From the NCBI GenBank assembly GCA_002633025.1, contig NMRB01000496.1, positions 1-64,000 of the forward strand: a stretch of DNA of 64,000 nt, written 5' to 3'. A program made the translations under genes and the position numbers. The stretch is from Notospermus geniculatus (lineage: Eukaryota > Nemertea > Pilidiophora > Heteronemertea > Lineidae). The notes below the pieces were generated by a model. It searched no databases, had not been told where the DNA came from, and saw only the letters and a program-made list of their open reading frames with translations. Positions 33,161-43,904 of this stretch are shown piece after piece (position 1 is the first letter of the stretch; each line of letters begins with the position of its first letter).

Positions 33161-33960
33161 AGTAATGCCAATGGTACCGTGTTTGGCACTAGCTATCGAT
33201 ACGCTTATGGAGATTGCAACCAAGACCTCCTGACCAAGCAGACCTGCCACAGCACTAGACCAAATAAAACCACCAATTGATACCTCATCAGACACAAACT
33301 TAGTCCGTTACCAGCTGTCCCAAATATGATGAGAGATTCTTGACCAGACGAATACGGTTCTTTTCAGAAGGTAAATGACCACTGGTGATGTCTGAAGATG
33401 TGAGCGATTTACAATGCTGATTGCCGACAATCTCTGAGATGACAAGTATTATTGGCCTGCGGATGACATTGGGGGTTGTCAATTGCCTATGAAGAATACT
33501 TATGATTGTAGGTTGTGTTTATCACACAAATTATTGGAAGTTTCTGTGGTTGTTGTGCCACATATTCTTGTTGATTGCATCCGTGGGGATTCTTCTGGGA
33601 AAATGGAAAAAACTGGAAACATGAATAATGGAAAGTGAGGAAAAATAGCTTAGGAAGTGAAGCCTATCGATAGCTGTTGACCCCTCAGTGTCAGGTGTAG
33701 GCGGGTCTGCGGTTCGGGCCTTGTCCTATGTTGGTCACCTGTGAGGCTTGGTACATGGTGCTTGGTTTTATCAATAAACCTGTGAGGTCATGCATTTACA
33801 GTGTGCACGAAATTTAATGGTTGGATGGTTGCAACCATCCTTTTGTAACAGTCTTAGCAGTTTGTGAGGGCCATGTGGTTCATAGCAGTTCGTGAGGGCC
33901 ATCCAAGCCAATTTAGTTTCAACATGTAGGCTTGTGGTGAGGGCGGTTATAAACGTGCCA
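33161..33960. other. No recognisable feature
   Basis: No gene. TTTGTGAGGGCCAT and TTCGTGAGGGCCAT repeat at about 33860 and 33890. Confidence 0.3.
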
Positions 33961-33961
33961 A

Positions 33962-34070
33962 CCCAAAAACGTGATTTTCATGCGGATTTTGGGCAAAAAA
34001 TGGCAAAAAGGTCTTCTCCCCCCTGAGAGGCTTTTGCCCCCCCAGGACCAAAAAGCTAAATACGGCCCTG
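33962..34070 (-). mobile_element. hAT-like element end, inverse of 29417
   Basis: Ends GCTAAATACGGCCCTG at 34070. Carries AAAACGTGATTTTCATG, AAAAAATGGCAAAAAGGTC and GGCTTTTGCCCCCCC, all inverse matches to 29417-29530. Confidence 0.55.
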
Positions 34071-34648
34071 TTCGGAGTATATTAGGATTTGTTAAGTAGC
34101 TTGCTTTTGATGACGAAAGTACAGTTTGAATAATTTTAGTGATTTACCAGGGCTGTATCAAAAGTTGGAACGTAGGTGCAACAGCCCAATGGGGAAACGG
34201 ATGAAGTTAGTCGACCCGCGATACTAGCTTCCCAATTCAAATGGCTTATCTCAATTACCCCATCACTTATTCTCAATCGTTGAGCAAGTGCCCGTTGTGA
34301 GTGTTTTGACTTTAAAATGATGCGTTAGTGTCAGAGATATGTCAGGGAAACATTACAATCTGTCTGATGGGTCTATTCTGTCTGTGAAATAACGAGTTGT
34401 TCAGCAACTGGAAATTTTCAAAGTGCTTATGTGTCAATTTCATTTTGTCGAGGTATACTTCCAGGACAATGATTTTGAGCCGAATCAAGTTAAGTGGATT
34501 GCTAACTTTGAACAGGAAGAGGATATGCCTTCGTTGGATTTGTATCCCCTCTGTCACACAGAAAGCAAAGAATCTGTTGAAGGCATGAACTCAATTGCCC
34601 AAATTTTCACTAGTGCAGTGATTGAGTGTTGGAATTCGTCCAGGGATG
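34071..34648. other. No recognisable feature
   Basis: Open frame from 34423 (QDNDFEPNQVKWIANFEQEE) is unrecognised and runs into the SINE. Confidence 0.3.
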
Positions 34649-35060
34649 GATTTGTATTTGGTTTTTCCGTCAGGGCCATGTCATTGGGGAGGTTTCGAAA
34701 TCAAACGATAAACCAAACTTTTACGACAACGTTATTTTTCATACTACACATTAACCAGATTTTGCATTGCATTTTCGGTACAAAAATAAAGTTGTCGTTA
34801 ATGTTTACGTTTATCGTTTGATTTCGAAACCTCCCTATTTTTGGCCCTGGTACAGAAGAGACCACCTCAAGCTACCCATGTTCCTCACTTGGATGTGGTC
34901 TTTTACCTGCCGTTGCAAAGAAATAAGGTACAAGGCATCGTGGATTATTGTCCCATGTGACGGACGTGAGGAATGGGGGGTGAAATCCCATATGGCCCAC
35001 GCTGGATTCGAACCTGGGACCTGCTGCTTGCTGAGCGGACGTGATAACCACTAGGCTATG
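34649..35060 (-). mobile_element. tRNA-Ala-like SINE, full length, split by a foldback MITE
   Basis: Tail TTTGTATTTGGTTTTTCCGT at the left, body with CAAGCTACCCATGTTCCTCA and GTCTTTTACCTGCCG, head with GGATTCGAACCTGGGACC and GATAACCACTAGGCTATG at the right. Interrupted near the CATTATTGG site by 34687-34835. Confidence 0.75.
34687..34835. mobile_element. 149-bp foldback MITE inside the SINE
   Basis: Perfect 27-bp terminal inverted repeat beginning GGGAGGTTTCGAAATCAAAC. The arms continue imperfectly (TTACGACAACGTTATTTTT against TTAACGACAACTTTATTTTT) to about 53 bp, leaving a loop of about 40 bp. The SINE target region around it is scrambled, so the target duplication is uncertain. Confidence 0.8.
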
Positions 35061-35563
35061 TGACTATGAGATTAGGGGTGTGACCATGAGATTAGAGTCT
35101 CAAAATCTTCGCCTTGCCCACACCCAATAGGGTGTACATTATAGGCCACGATGTGGGACCTTGGGAACGGCAAAGCCACTCCAGGAATTCCAGAGACGGC
35201 ACAAAGCATAATTCTGTTCCAAAGAATCACATTCATTGAATCACACGTTCATGTCTTGCGTGTTGAGATTCAATCTCCAAAGTGAAAAAGAAAGGCAGTA
35301 CTGTTATCCACAAAATCGTGTCACGACAATGGTGCATTCCTGTCGACTTCTACTATATCACGTGCTAATCTCCGACATCTAAATGTGTCATTTCCTCGGC
35401 TGTTTCTACAATACAAGAAGAAATGAAAAACGCTCGTTCTCCGCCGATCAAAGCATTAAGTGAACACGGTAACAACCATTATGTTAGGTTATGGGTGTAA
35501 TTTGTGCGATTGAGTGGCAGTGATTGTTCGTGGAACAAATCGCGGATCAGATGGCGAGATTTG
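35061..35563. other. No recognisable feature
   Basis: No gene seen. Confidence 0.3.
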
Positions 35564-36315
35564 AGAGGTCACTGTTCCTAACTCGAACTGTAACGTGACC
35601 TCTCAGCAATCAGTGGTACAATCGGCGGAGCAATTTGACCAGATATCCAATGGATCTAAAAGAGAAAGCTCGAGATGTGCCATAATGTTGCCAAGGAGCT
35701 GCAATGCCACCAGTCAAGCCAGTCAACCCATGACTTGGGGGTTCTATGTAGGCAGCGTCATCAACTGCCTGCATGGACGGCACTGGTTATCTTCATCTGC
35801 CTAGCCCCTGCCACATCATCTTGTCCAAACAAGACCATCGACTGTGTCTTTAGCCTTGTCCCAATCATGTCATCTGTTGCGTTAACTCATAAATTATAAA
35901 TCAATCTGACCCTGCCTCCGAACCAATCAGAACTCGTAGAGAGGTCACTGTTCCTAACTCGAACTGTAACGTGACCTCTCAGCAATCAGTGGTACAATCG
36001 GTGGAGCAATTTGACCAGATATCCAATGGACCTAAAAGAGAAAGCTCGAGATGTGCCGTAATGTTGCCAAGGAGTTGCAATGCCACCAGTCATGCCAGTC
36101 AACCCATGACTTGGGGGTTCTATGTAGGCAGCGTCATCAAGTGCCTGCATGGACGGCACTGGTTATCTTCATCTGCCTAGCCCCTGCCACATCATCTTGT
36201 CCAAACAAGACCATCGACTGCGTCTTTAGCCTTGTCCCAATCATGTCATCTGTTGCGTTAACTCATAAATTATAAATCAATCTGACCCTGCCTCCGAACC
36301 AATCAGAACTCGTGA
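35564..36315 (+). repeat. 376-bp tandem duplication
   Basis: Copy A 35564-35939 and copy B 35940-36315 share the same sequence with only a handful of changes. Each begins GAGGTCACTGTTCCTAACTC and contains CATCATCTTGTCCAAACAAG. A 69-codon frame recurs in each (35595-35804, 35971-36180), but that follows from the duplication. The right part extends into a dispersed family also seen inverted at 31107-31470. Confidence 0.85.
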
Positions 36316-36505
36316 AACAAATCGCTGTTCGACACTTTCTCTTCTCTTCCCGCACACATTTGTAACACGGATTTTGATTGGCACATTGATCAGCCTTCGC
36401 ACATGATTGGCTGAGGCGTCTGAGCTCCTCAGAAGCGGGAAATGTGATGGATTCAAACCAGGCTGGATGGGCATCAGGCCAGATAGACTGGTGAGAATCA
36501 GATGT
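36316..36505 (+). repeat. Continuation of the dispersed repeat
   Basis: GATTTTGATTGGCACATTGA, GATTGGCTGAGGCGTCTGAG and GGCCAGATAGACTGGTGAG match 31107-31300 in inverse order. Confidence 0.65.
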
Positions 36506-38619
36506 ATCACACGAAACAACACCGTCAGCTACCTCAAGTGTTCTACCCGCCTACCTCTGTCCTTGTCGCTCAGCTTCACTTGTTCGTTACAAACAGAAGA
36601 ACCTCAGCTTATTGTCGTGCCAACTACCTGCAGCTCATTGCAGATACAGCCGCCAACTTCCCAGACCGATCGAACATTCCACTTGCCTGCTGCTACCTTG
36701 TCTGTTAGCCCTCACCACTCACTCATTCATTGCCAAAGAAAAAACCCTGGTAGTAGAGTGTCATCACAGCCTTATTGCAAGTACGTTGCCCACATTACGA
36801 TTACCCCTGCGTGTCTCAAGATGATGTCTAGGATTCCACCTGCTTCCCTCTGCTCTTGTCACCCAACCAGCACTTGTTCCTGGCCCCAGAACGAACCCTG
36901 TTGTAGTGGATTAACCACACTAATGACAATGTTTGTCCTGGTAATGCGAGAAGGTGAAGATAAATTGTCTGCTTGTTGACGCAGATTCAGACAATAGAGG
37001 ATACTTATAACTCAGTCAAGCAAATGTACGGTCTCATTCTCGTATTGACCTGGGACCTCGTCGGCAAACCCCGTGGAGGAGACTCGCGGCACTGTAACAT
37101 GAACAGTTAACATCTTTCATCCCTATATGGCATTCACGTGTCGTAATCCTTTTTCCCTGAGCGCACTGCTGGAGACTGAAGTCAACGATGAAGATGTAGT
37201 TGGTCATCTTTGTGGTACATTTCTACAGATCTGTGATTTTAGTTGGGGACCATGTTTACAAATTGGGAAAAATGTGTGCCCAGTTTGAAGGCCGACTGCT
37301 TCGCACTTATCTATCCGTTTGAAACATTTCAACTACCATTGAGAAGTCAAGAATCTATAGTTTTTAAATGTCTAAGCAGTTTGAAAATAGACTTAGGGAC
37401 CTGGCCGCAATCACCATGGAATTCAATCATTTGAGCCTCAAAAGTTTGCAATTTCACGCCAACAGAGTTATGTCGTGGGCGCCGCTGACGTGACATGACG
37501 TCGTCCTTTGACGCAGTGGTCCCCAACCAACGTCATGTACATGTATCTGTAGAAGGCCTTCTGATCACTCATACTTTCTTATTCAGCTGATAGGGGTTTA
37601 AAAATTGAGAGTGTTCAACTTAAACCGAACATCCATTCTCATGGATGCTGGTCTCATTGACTAAAATGATTAATGAGTATCCACATATATCTTTTATCTC
37701 TTTGCTCCAACATGTTCAGTGGCCTGCTGAAATGTTCGTTTAATGATCTGTGACATTGGCTGTTACAAAATACGTTTTGCTGACCTTTCTTCGTCAAAAT
37801 AGTTGGAAATAGGAGTTCCTAAATTGATATAATAGATCTGAAATTTTTGGTTGGCAGCAAAGTTCTAGTGGACCAATACAAAAGAAAATTTTCTTGATTG
37901 GTGCTTAATCAAGCACGAATGGGTGCGCTAGTATAGGCATTGAATTGGGCCGCAGTGACTCCAACTGGTCAGCTGACCGGCAGCTCCTCTTGGTCATTTC
38001 TTTCTTCCATTGAATAGGCTTGGTTTCAAAATTCATCACCTGATTTCCAACCTACATGTACGTTGAATATCCTGTGGGTGTATGGCTCCAGGTGGAGTCT
38101 CCAAGGCGTCTTACTTGCTGACTCAGCGCAAATATTGGTTCTGCCAAGTCACCAACAGTTTGAGGGAATATCAAATTACCAGGGGTTTGCCTGGGAAGGA
38201 GTAGTGATGCGGACTCACGAGCATTACCTTTTCTTATGTCAGGCTGAAAAATTTCGGAACTAGTCACTTTGAACTGATCTTGCCACAACATGGCCATCTC
38301 TTCAAACCTTCATCAGCGTTACACACGGAACAGGTAACCTGGGGATGTCTGATCATGGCGATTAGGGGGCACTCCCTTTGATTGATCATGTATGGGGTAT
38401 CTTGTCTGTGCAGTAAGTCCCCGTGGACCCGACTCACCGATTGCCTGATGTGTCCAGCTAATGACCTGTCGCGCTTGGCACAACCGAGTTGTTTTGGTCA
38501 TACCCTTTTTGCCTGACCTCTCCATCACTTCACCTTTTCCATTTTTGCTGTCACCAACATTTAGCCTGTGACATCTTGTGATGTTAATGGTTTCAGAGCA
38601 TTGCTTTTTCCTTCAAAGA
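36506..38619. other. Mostly unassigned
   Basis: Contains a third unit of the 8063 repeat at 37850-37995 (CAGCAAAGTTCTAGTGGACC, GCATTGAATTGGGCCG). The 190-codon plus frame at 36407-36979 starts inside the dispersed repeat and shows no known motif. Confidence 0.35.
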
Positions 38620-40306
38620 TTTGTATTTGAGATTTTTCTGCCAGGGTTGAAGCCATAGCATTGTTAGCTCACCTGTGGTGAGCTTATACAATGGTTGTGC
38701 GTCCGTCGTCCGTCGTCGTCGTCGTCGTCCGTCGTCGTCGTCCGTTAGCAGGGCACGTTTCGTAACCGCTGGGGCTATTGATCTGAAACTTGGTACACAT
38801 ATGCCCCTAGGTCATATGACCTATGACACCAAGTTTTGGTCCGATTCGATTCTTGACTTGGCCACCAGGTGGCTAAAACCAAAAACACAAAAAGTGCAAT
38901 AACTCCTGAACTAATGACAGGATCACCTCCAAATTTTTATCATAGGTGTATCTAATGAGGGTACATTACATATATAACGGGTTTTTGATTTGACCTACTT
39001 TTCAAGGTCACAGAGGTCAAAGTTCGACAAAAGTAACGAACCTGCCACAGTTCTTCATTATTTCACCGAGCGTCTTCATATCTTGCATAAACGTGTATTA
39101 GAGGGGTACCTTCAAAATTATGGAGTTTCGGCCCAATCGGACATCCAATATGGCCGCCAGGTGGCGTAACCTGAAAATCTTCCAAGTGCTATAACTCAGG
39201 AACGGCACAACCCAGCATGCTCAAACTTGATATTTACCTCCATCTAGATGACCTTTACAAGCACGTCATATTTTGGCCTGATTAAATTTCCAATATGGCC
39301 GCCAGGTGGCGTAACCCGAAAATCATCAAATGTGCTGTAACTCAGGAACGACTTGACCCAGAGCGATCAAATTTGATATGTACCTCCTTCTAGATGACCT
39401 TTACAAGCACGTCAAATTTCGGCCTGATTAAGGTTCCAATATGGCCGCCAGGTGGCGTAACACGAAAATGTTCAAAATTTTGCCTTTAAGTGGCATGTTT
39501 CGTAACCGCAGGTGCTATTGGCCTGAAATTCGGTACATATAGACACCTTGGTCAGATGACCTATGACCCCAAGTTTCGGTCCGATTTGACCCTTAGCTTG
39601 GCCACCAGGTGGCGGAAACCAAAAACACAAAAAGTGCAATAACTCATGAACTAATGACTGGATCCTCTCCAAATTTTGTTCATTGGTGCTTCTAATGAGG
39701 ATGCATGACATAAATAAGGGGTTTTTGATTTGACCGACTTTTCAAGGTCACAGAGGTCAAAGTTCAAAATTTAGGCATTTGGTGGCGCGTTTCATAACTG
39801 CTTGGGCTATTGACTTGAAACTTGGTACATATACACCCCTATGTCAGGTTACCAATGACACCACTTTTCGGTCCAATTCGATTAGCCGCTTGGCAACCAG
39901 GTGGCCAAAACCAAAGCTCAAAGTCCAGTAACTCCTGAACTGTAACTTGATTGTCTCCAAGGCATGTCAGGTGCATCTAATGAGGATACATGACCCTGGA
40001 ACATTTCGATTTAACATTTGTCATTAGTTTTTCTGGTACGTTCACCCAGGTGAGCACATGGTCCATGGACCATTTCATTGTACCTGTTGAGTACGGAAGA
40101 GGCCATTTCAAGCTGATGTTCCTCACTTGGATGGGGTCTTTTACTTGCCCTTGGAAAGGCACGAGGAAGGCACCACGGCTTACTGTCCCATGCGATGAAC
40201 GTGAAGAGCCGGGAATGAAATCCCTTATGGCCTGGGCAGGATTCGAACCCGGGACCTGCCACTTGCTGAGCAGACATGATAACCACTCGGCTATCGGGGC
40301 TCCTCA
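38620..40306 (-). mobile_element. tRNA-Ala-like SINE split by a 1.4-kb element
   Basis: The left piece 38620-38662 carries the SINE tail (TTTGTATTTGAGATTTTTCT ... AGCCATAGCATT). The right piece 40077-40306 resumes at ATTGTACCTGTTGAGTACGG and ends with head sequence GGATTCGAACCCGGGACC and GATAACCACTCGGCTATC. Joining the pieces restores the family order around GCATTATTGG. Confidence 0.75.
38663..40076 (+). mobile_element. Helentron-like element with tandem core, inside a SINE
   Basis: Left end TTAGCTCACCTGTGGTGAGC (hairpin), followed by a CCGTCGTCGTCGTCGT microsatellite and GTTAGCAGGGCACGTTTCGT. The core has three related modules starting near 38757, 39488 and 39786 (CGTTTCGTAACCGC, CTTGGTACA, GGCCACCAGGTGG, CAAGGTCACAGAGGTCAAAG). 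Three more units carry GCCGCCAGGTGGCGTAAC at 39153, 39298 and 39444, about 145 bp apart. Right end CCCAGGTGAGCACATGGTCC then ATGGACCATTTC, a palindrome. GCTCACCTG and CAGGTGAGC are subterminal inverted repeats. No target duplication. Resembles DINE/HINE or bivalve pearl elements. Non-coding. Confidence 0.65.
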
Positions 40307-40966
40307 AAGATCATTCATTTGTCCATTTCCCACTTCCACACTTCAGAAAAACACACTTCAGAAAAACAATCTATGACAGTGGCATCATAATTCCCTCCAT
40401 CCAAATTCTATCCTATTGCATCAGCTGAAACCAAAGGTTGTTGGAAGTTTCATATGAAACTTGACAAGGATCTGCGACGGTCAAATAAGTAAGGTTTTTT
40501 TAGGACATCTGCATCCTATTTCAGCTGCTCCACCTTAATATTCATGGAGAAAGAACCAAACTGGATTTGTTTTCCAACAAGTTTCACGTCACTTCCAACA
40601 TATCAGCTGTCGATTTGCTGAGAACTTGAGACGAGAAGTCATAATGACATTTCGGTGCGACTGTTTTTGGTGACGTGGGTGAGATAAACTTCTAGACAGG
40701 CGACACGCCGAAGTTGCGAAAAATATTCTTTTAAAAATCCTATTTCCATCCATGCAATTCTTTTAACAAGCTTACAACAGAATGGCTGTGTCTATTTTCC
40801 TGCTTTTGGGTATAATATCTAGAGGAACTCAAGCCCACCCTCCAAGGACCACATTCACAATCTCCTTACAGGACCCCTGGATCCATAAAGTTGCCAGTTT
40901 CATCTTTCTTCCCTGTGGGGTGGCACGGTGAAAGGAATGAACCGTGACTTGTAAAGCCTCAAGTTC
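40307..40966. other. No recognisable feature
   Basis: ACACTTCAGAAAA is repeated at about 40337 and 40352. No gene. Confidence 0.3.
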
Positions 40967-40971
40967 TACGG

Positions 40972-41230
40972 CAGGCACAGATCCAGGGTTGACAGAAAGG
41001 GGGGCATAGCTCGACGGAGGTGGCAGACAACGAAAGTGGGAAGCCTCAACGGGGGAGGGCCCCAGAAAAATTTGACAATTTAAGTGCTCTTAGATGCATT
41101 TTCCTGGCATCTGAGAGCAAAATACTCAAATTTTTATTTGATTGAATTTTTCTTGCTAAAAAAATCATTGCTCTGCCAAAAATAGGGGGGGGGCGTACGT
41201 CCCTTCTGCCCCCCTCTAGATCCGTGGCTG
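40972..41230 (-). mobile_element. hAT-like MITE with 5-bp target duplication TACGG
   Basis: Starts CAGGCACAGATCCAGGG and ends CTCTAGATCCGTGGCTG. TACGG at 40967-40971 is repeated at 41231-41235. The internal GATGCCAGGAAAATGCATCT on the minus strand matches the 18371 element. Confidence 0.75.
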
Positions 41231-41255
41231 TACGGAGCTTTTGGGAAGACATTCT

Positions 41256-42433
41256 CAGGTCAATAAACTATAAACCTGCATCAGACTTCCTTTGTAACCA
41301 CTTCCATGTAGTATCCCCAACCCATATTCATAAAACCATGCTAGCTTAATAGTTGGTTGCTAGTTGTGTACATTGGCCTGTACAAACTGGGCACTTTAGC
41401 AGGCAACTAAGCCTAGCAAGGTTTTGTGAATATGGACCCAGGTGTACAGGGAGGCAGTACTTTTCTGTTCAAGGTTCTCGGATGCATTATGCATTGTAAT
41501 GCACCCCTGTAAACTGGGATTCGGCACTGAATGTCGTCACTACAAAAATTTTTGGCGCTGAACTTGTTTTGGAGGCGTTCAACATATAGGCCTATGCTTC
41601 AGCACCATCGTTCAAGCTACTCATCCTCAAAGATTCTCTATAAACTCCGGGATGCCAAACTGGCCACTTCTACTTGGATTTCATGCACAGCCCAATCACC
41701 CAAGCAAAAGGACCCTGAATATTCCAATCGTTTTTCATTAAACCTTCCTGCCTGGATATCCATCACGCTGAACGCATTATTAAACTTCTCTGATGCAAAA
41801 ATTTCTCCCTGACGAATCGTTGGGTCCAAGTTTGATGGGATGGCGGTTCTTCCTTGATAAGATTGATGAAGTATTCACTCTGAAAAATTCCTACGCTTTG
41901 TTCATTAATCTACTTAATCTTCTGTAAAAGACAGTACCTCGATTTGTGATCAGTGGGAATGCAATCCATTGAAAGAACAGCTCTACCGTGCACTACCAAA
42001 TGCACTGCAGTGCAGAGTAAAGCTTTTACTTCAGTTACCCATACCCCCACTGATAACTAGTTGAAATACAGCCTCTTACTATCAGAGGGCAGAATACCTA
42101 TCTATCATGAAGGAAGATATTATTAAAATCTTCCGTCTACTCGATACGGCAATTTTTCCGCATTTGGCTGCAGAATTAATTGCAAAGGATTTGTAGTCTG
42201 TGTAATCGGGGATAAAAAAATTGATTAGAGATGTTCATCTTATGAACATGAGTGCGTGCTCAAGTTTCGAATCTTCGTCTCATTGATAAATTCTCTGGTT
42301 TTGTATTTAGTGTAATTTGAGCTGTTGAACAGACCGAGGATTGTACTCGTATTTCTTGCTTCATAGACATACTACACTAATACACGGTGTTTCGAGGAAG
42401 GCTTAGCCGAGAAGAGGTTCAAAGATAAGATGT
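41256..42433. repeat. 1.2-kb direct repeat, copy 1 (without insertions)
   Basis: Starts CAGGTCAATAAACTATAAAC and matches 43905-45092 along its length with scattered substitutions and small indels, about 95% by eye. It ends at the gap with AAAGATAAGATGT. Contains a small foldback (CCATATTCATAAAACC ... GGTTTTGTGAATATGG, 41323-41438). The frame at 41531-41812 recurs in copy 2 but differs by several replacements and has no known motif. Confidence 0.85.
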
Positions 42434-42935
42434 NNNNNNNNNNNNNNNNNNNNNNNNNNNNNNNNNNNNNNNNNNNNNNNNNNNNNNNNNNNNNNNNNNN
42501 NNNNNNNNNNNNNNNNNNNNNNNNNNNNNNNNNNNNNNNNNNNNNNNNNNNNNNNNNNNNNNNNNNNNNNNNNNNNNNNNNNNNNNNNNNNNNNNNNNNN
42601 NNNNNNNNNNNNNNNNNNNNNNNNNNNNNNNNNNNNNNNNNNNNNNNNNNNNNNNNNNNNNNNNNNNNNNNNNNNNNNNNNNNNNNNNNNNNNNNNNNNN
42701 NNNNNNNNNNNNNNNNNNNNNNNNNNNNNNNNNNNNNNNNNNNNNNNNNNNNNNNNNNNNNNNNNNNNNNNNNNNNNNNNNNNNNNNNNNNNNNNNNNNN
42801 NNNNNNNNNNNNNNNNNNNNNNNNNNNNNNNNNNNNNNNNNNNNNNNNNNNNNNNNNNNNNNNNNNNNNNNNNNNNNNNNNNNNNNNNNNNNNNNNNNNN
42901 NNNNNNNNNNNNNNNNNNNNNNNNNNNNNNNNNNN
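42434..42935. other. Assembly gap, 502 N
   Basis: Run of N between copy 1 of the direct repeat and the retrotransposon primer-binding region. Open frames through it are artefacts. Confidence 1.
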
Positions 42936-43904
42936 GCAAATCGCTGATGTGTGGCGCCATCTGTCGTTGACAGGTCCTGCCGGGGTCGCCAAATGTCACG
43001 AAATCCGTCGCCAACGACAGGTTGGAGGATCAACTCAAGACCGTATTTCATAAAACATCTTGGCCATTTAATAATAAGGACTGAAATATACAATAATACA
43101 CAATTAATTACAATTATTCACATAACATTCACACCCACATACACATATATACACATGACACACCTATCCCACCTTAAATGAAAGACAATGTAGCTGTAGG
43201 CTAGTCCCAATGTCACCACCAAGAGTTAATACAACGCATGTCGATATTCCATCTATTACATCACTATATACTGGAGCTCCGACTTAAATGGATTACTTGC
43301 AATGAGAATCACACGGCACCATGGCCGGTACACACCCATGTGTGCACTAACAACCAAGTTGGCCAATACACGAGGCCAAGGTACAGACACCACGTACCTA
43401 AATGCAGGCCATTACACACTGGCCAATGCACAACAGGCCACATACACACATGCAGGCCTCTACCACAAGGAAGGGAATACTAGATTCCTCAAACCTTGAG
43501 AACATGAATCTACTTTGATGTACCAGATCACACCAATAAACCAACATAAGGTGAATGACACAAAAACTACCTACCCCAAGCAAAATGAAGCAAAACAGGA
43601 GTTTTAGGTATAAACTAACTTCACAATTTCTTCAAAACTGCCCACTTCAAAATACTTCAAACAAATGGCCTCAGACCAACACCCAGTCATGTGACCTAAG
43701 AACCCTCACACAATACCCCTTACATCACACCACATTCACACACTGCTGACTCAAACACATACCAGAACAAACAAGGGATAATTCATACTAAGAACACAAA
43801 GAATGAAATTATTTATTGACTTTTCCACACTACTGTTCATAAAACTATCACAACTATTACATGTAAAATATAAACCTATACACAATTTACCCAGTTTTGT
43901 GACA
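42936..43904 (-). mobile_element. 5' LTR and primer-binding site of an LTR retrotransposon
   Basis: On the minus strand the LTR runs from TGTCACAAAACTGGG (43904) to GATTTCGTGACA (42994), 911 bp with TGTCAC/GTGACA termini. Two bases further is TGGCGACCCCGGCAGGAC, a tRNA-3'-end-like primer-binding site, as in Ty3/gypsy elements. Only about 58 bases of the internal region are present before the gap, so polymerase genes and 3' LTR are not visible. The plus strand of the LTR is strikingly poor in G. The LTR abuts CAGGTC of the direct repeat exactly. Confidence 0.75.

Noticed and set aside
35595-36180. Duplicated 69-codon gene
   Set aside because: The frame is inside a 376-bp tandem repeat and has no known motif; no independent evidence of coding.
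36407-36979. 190-codon plus-strand frame
   Set aside because: Starts within a dispersed repeat, is low in protein-like pattern (Thr/Ser/Pro/Cys from C-rich DNA) and shows no domain.
41531-41812. 93-codon frame conserved in both copies of the 1.2-kb direct repeat
   Set aside because: Differences between the copies change many residues on either strand, so there is no sign of protein-level constraint; conservation follows from the duplication.
42372-43093. Long open frames of 200 codons or more across 42372-43093
   Set aside because: They consist almost wholly of N and contain no readable protein.
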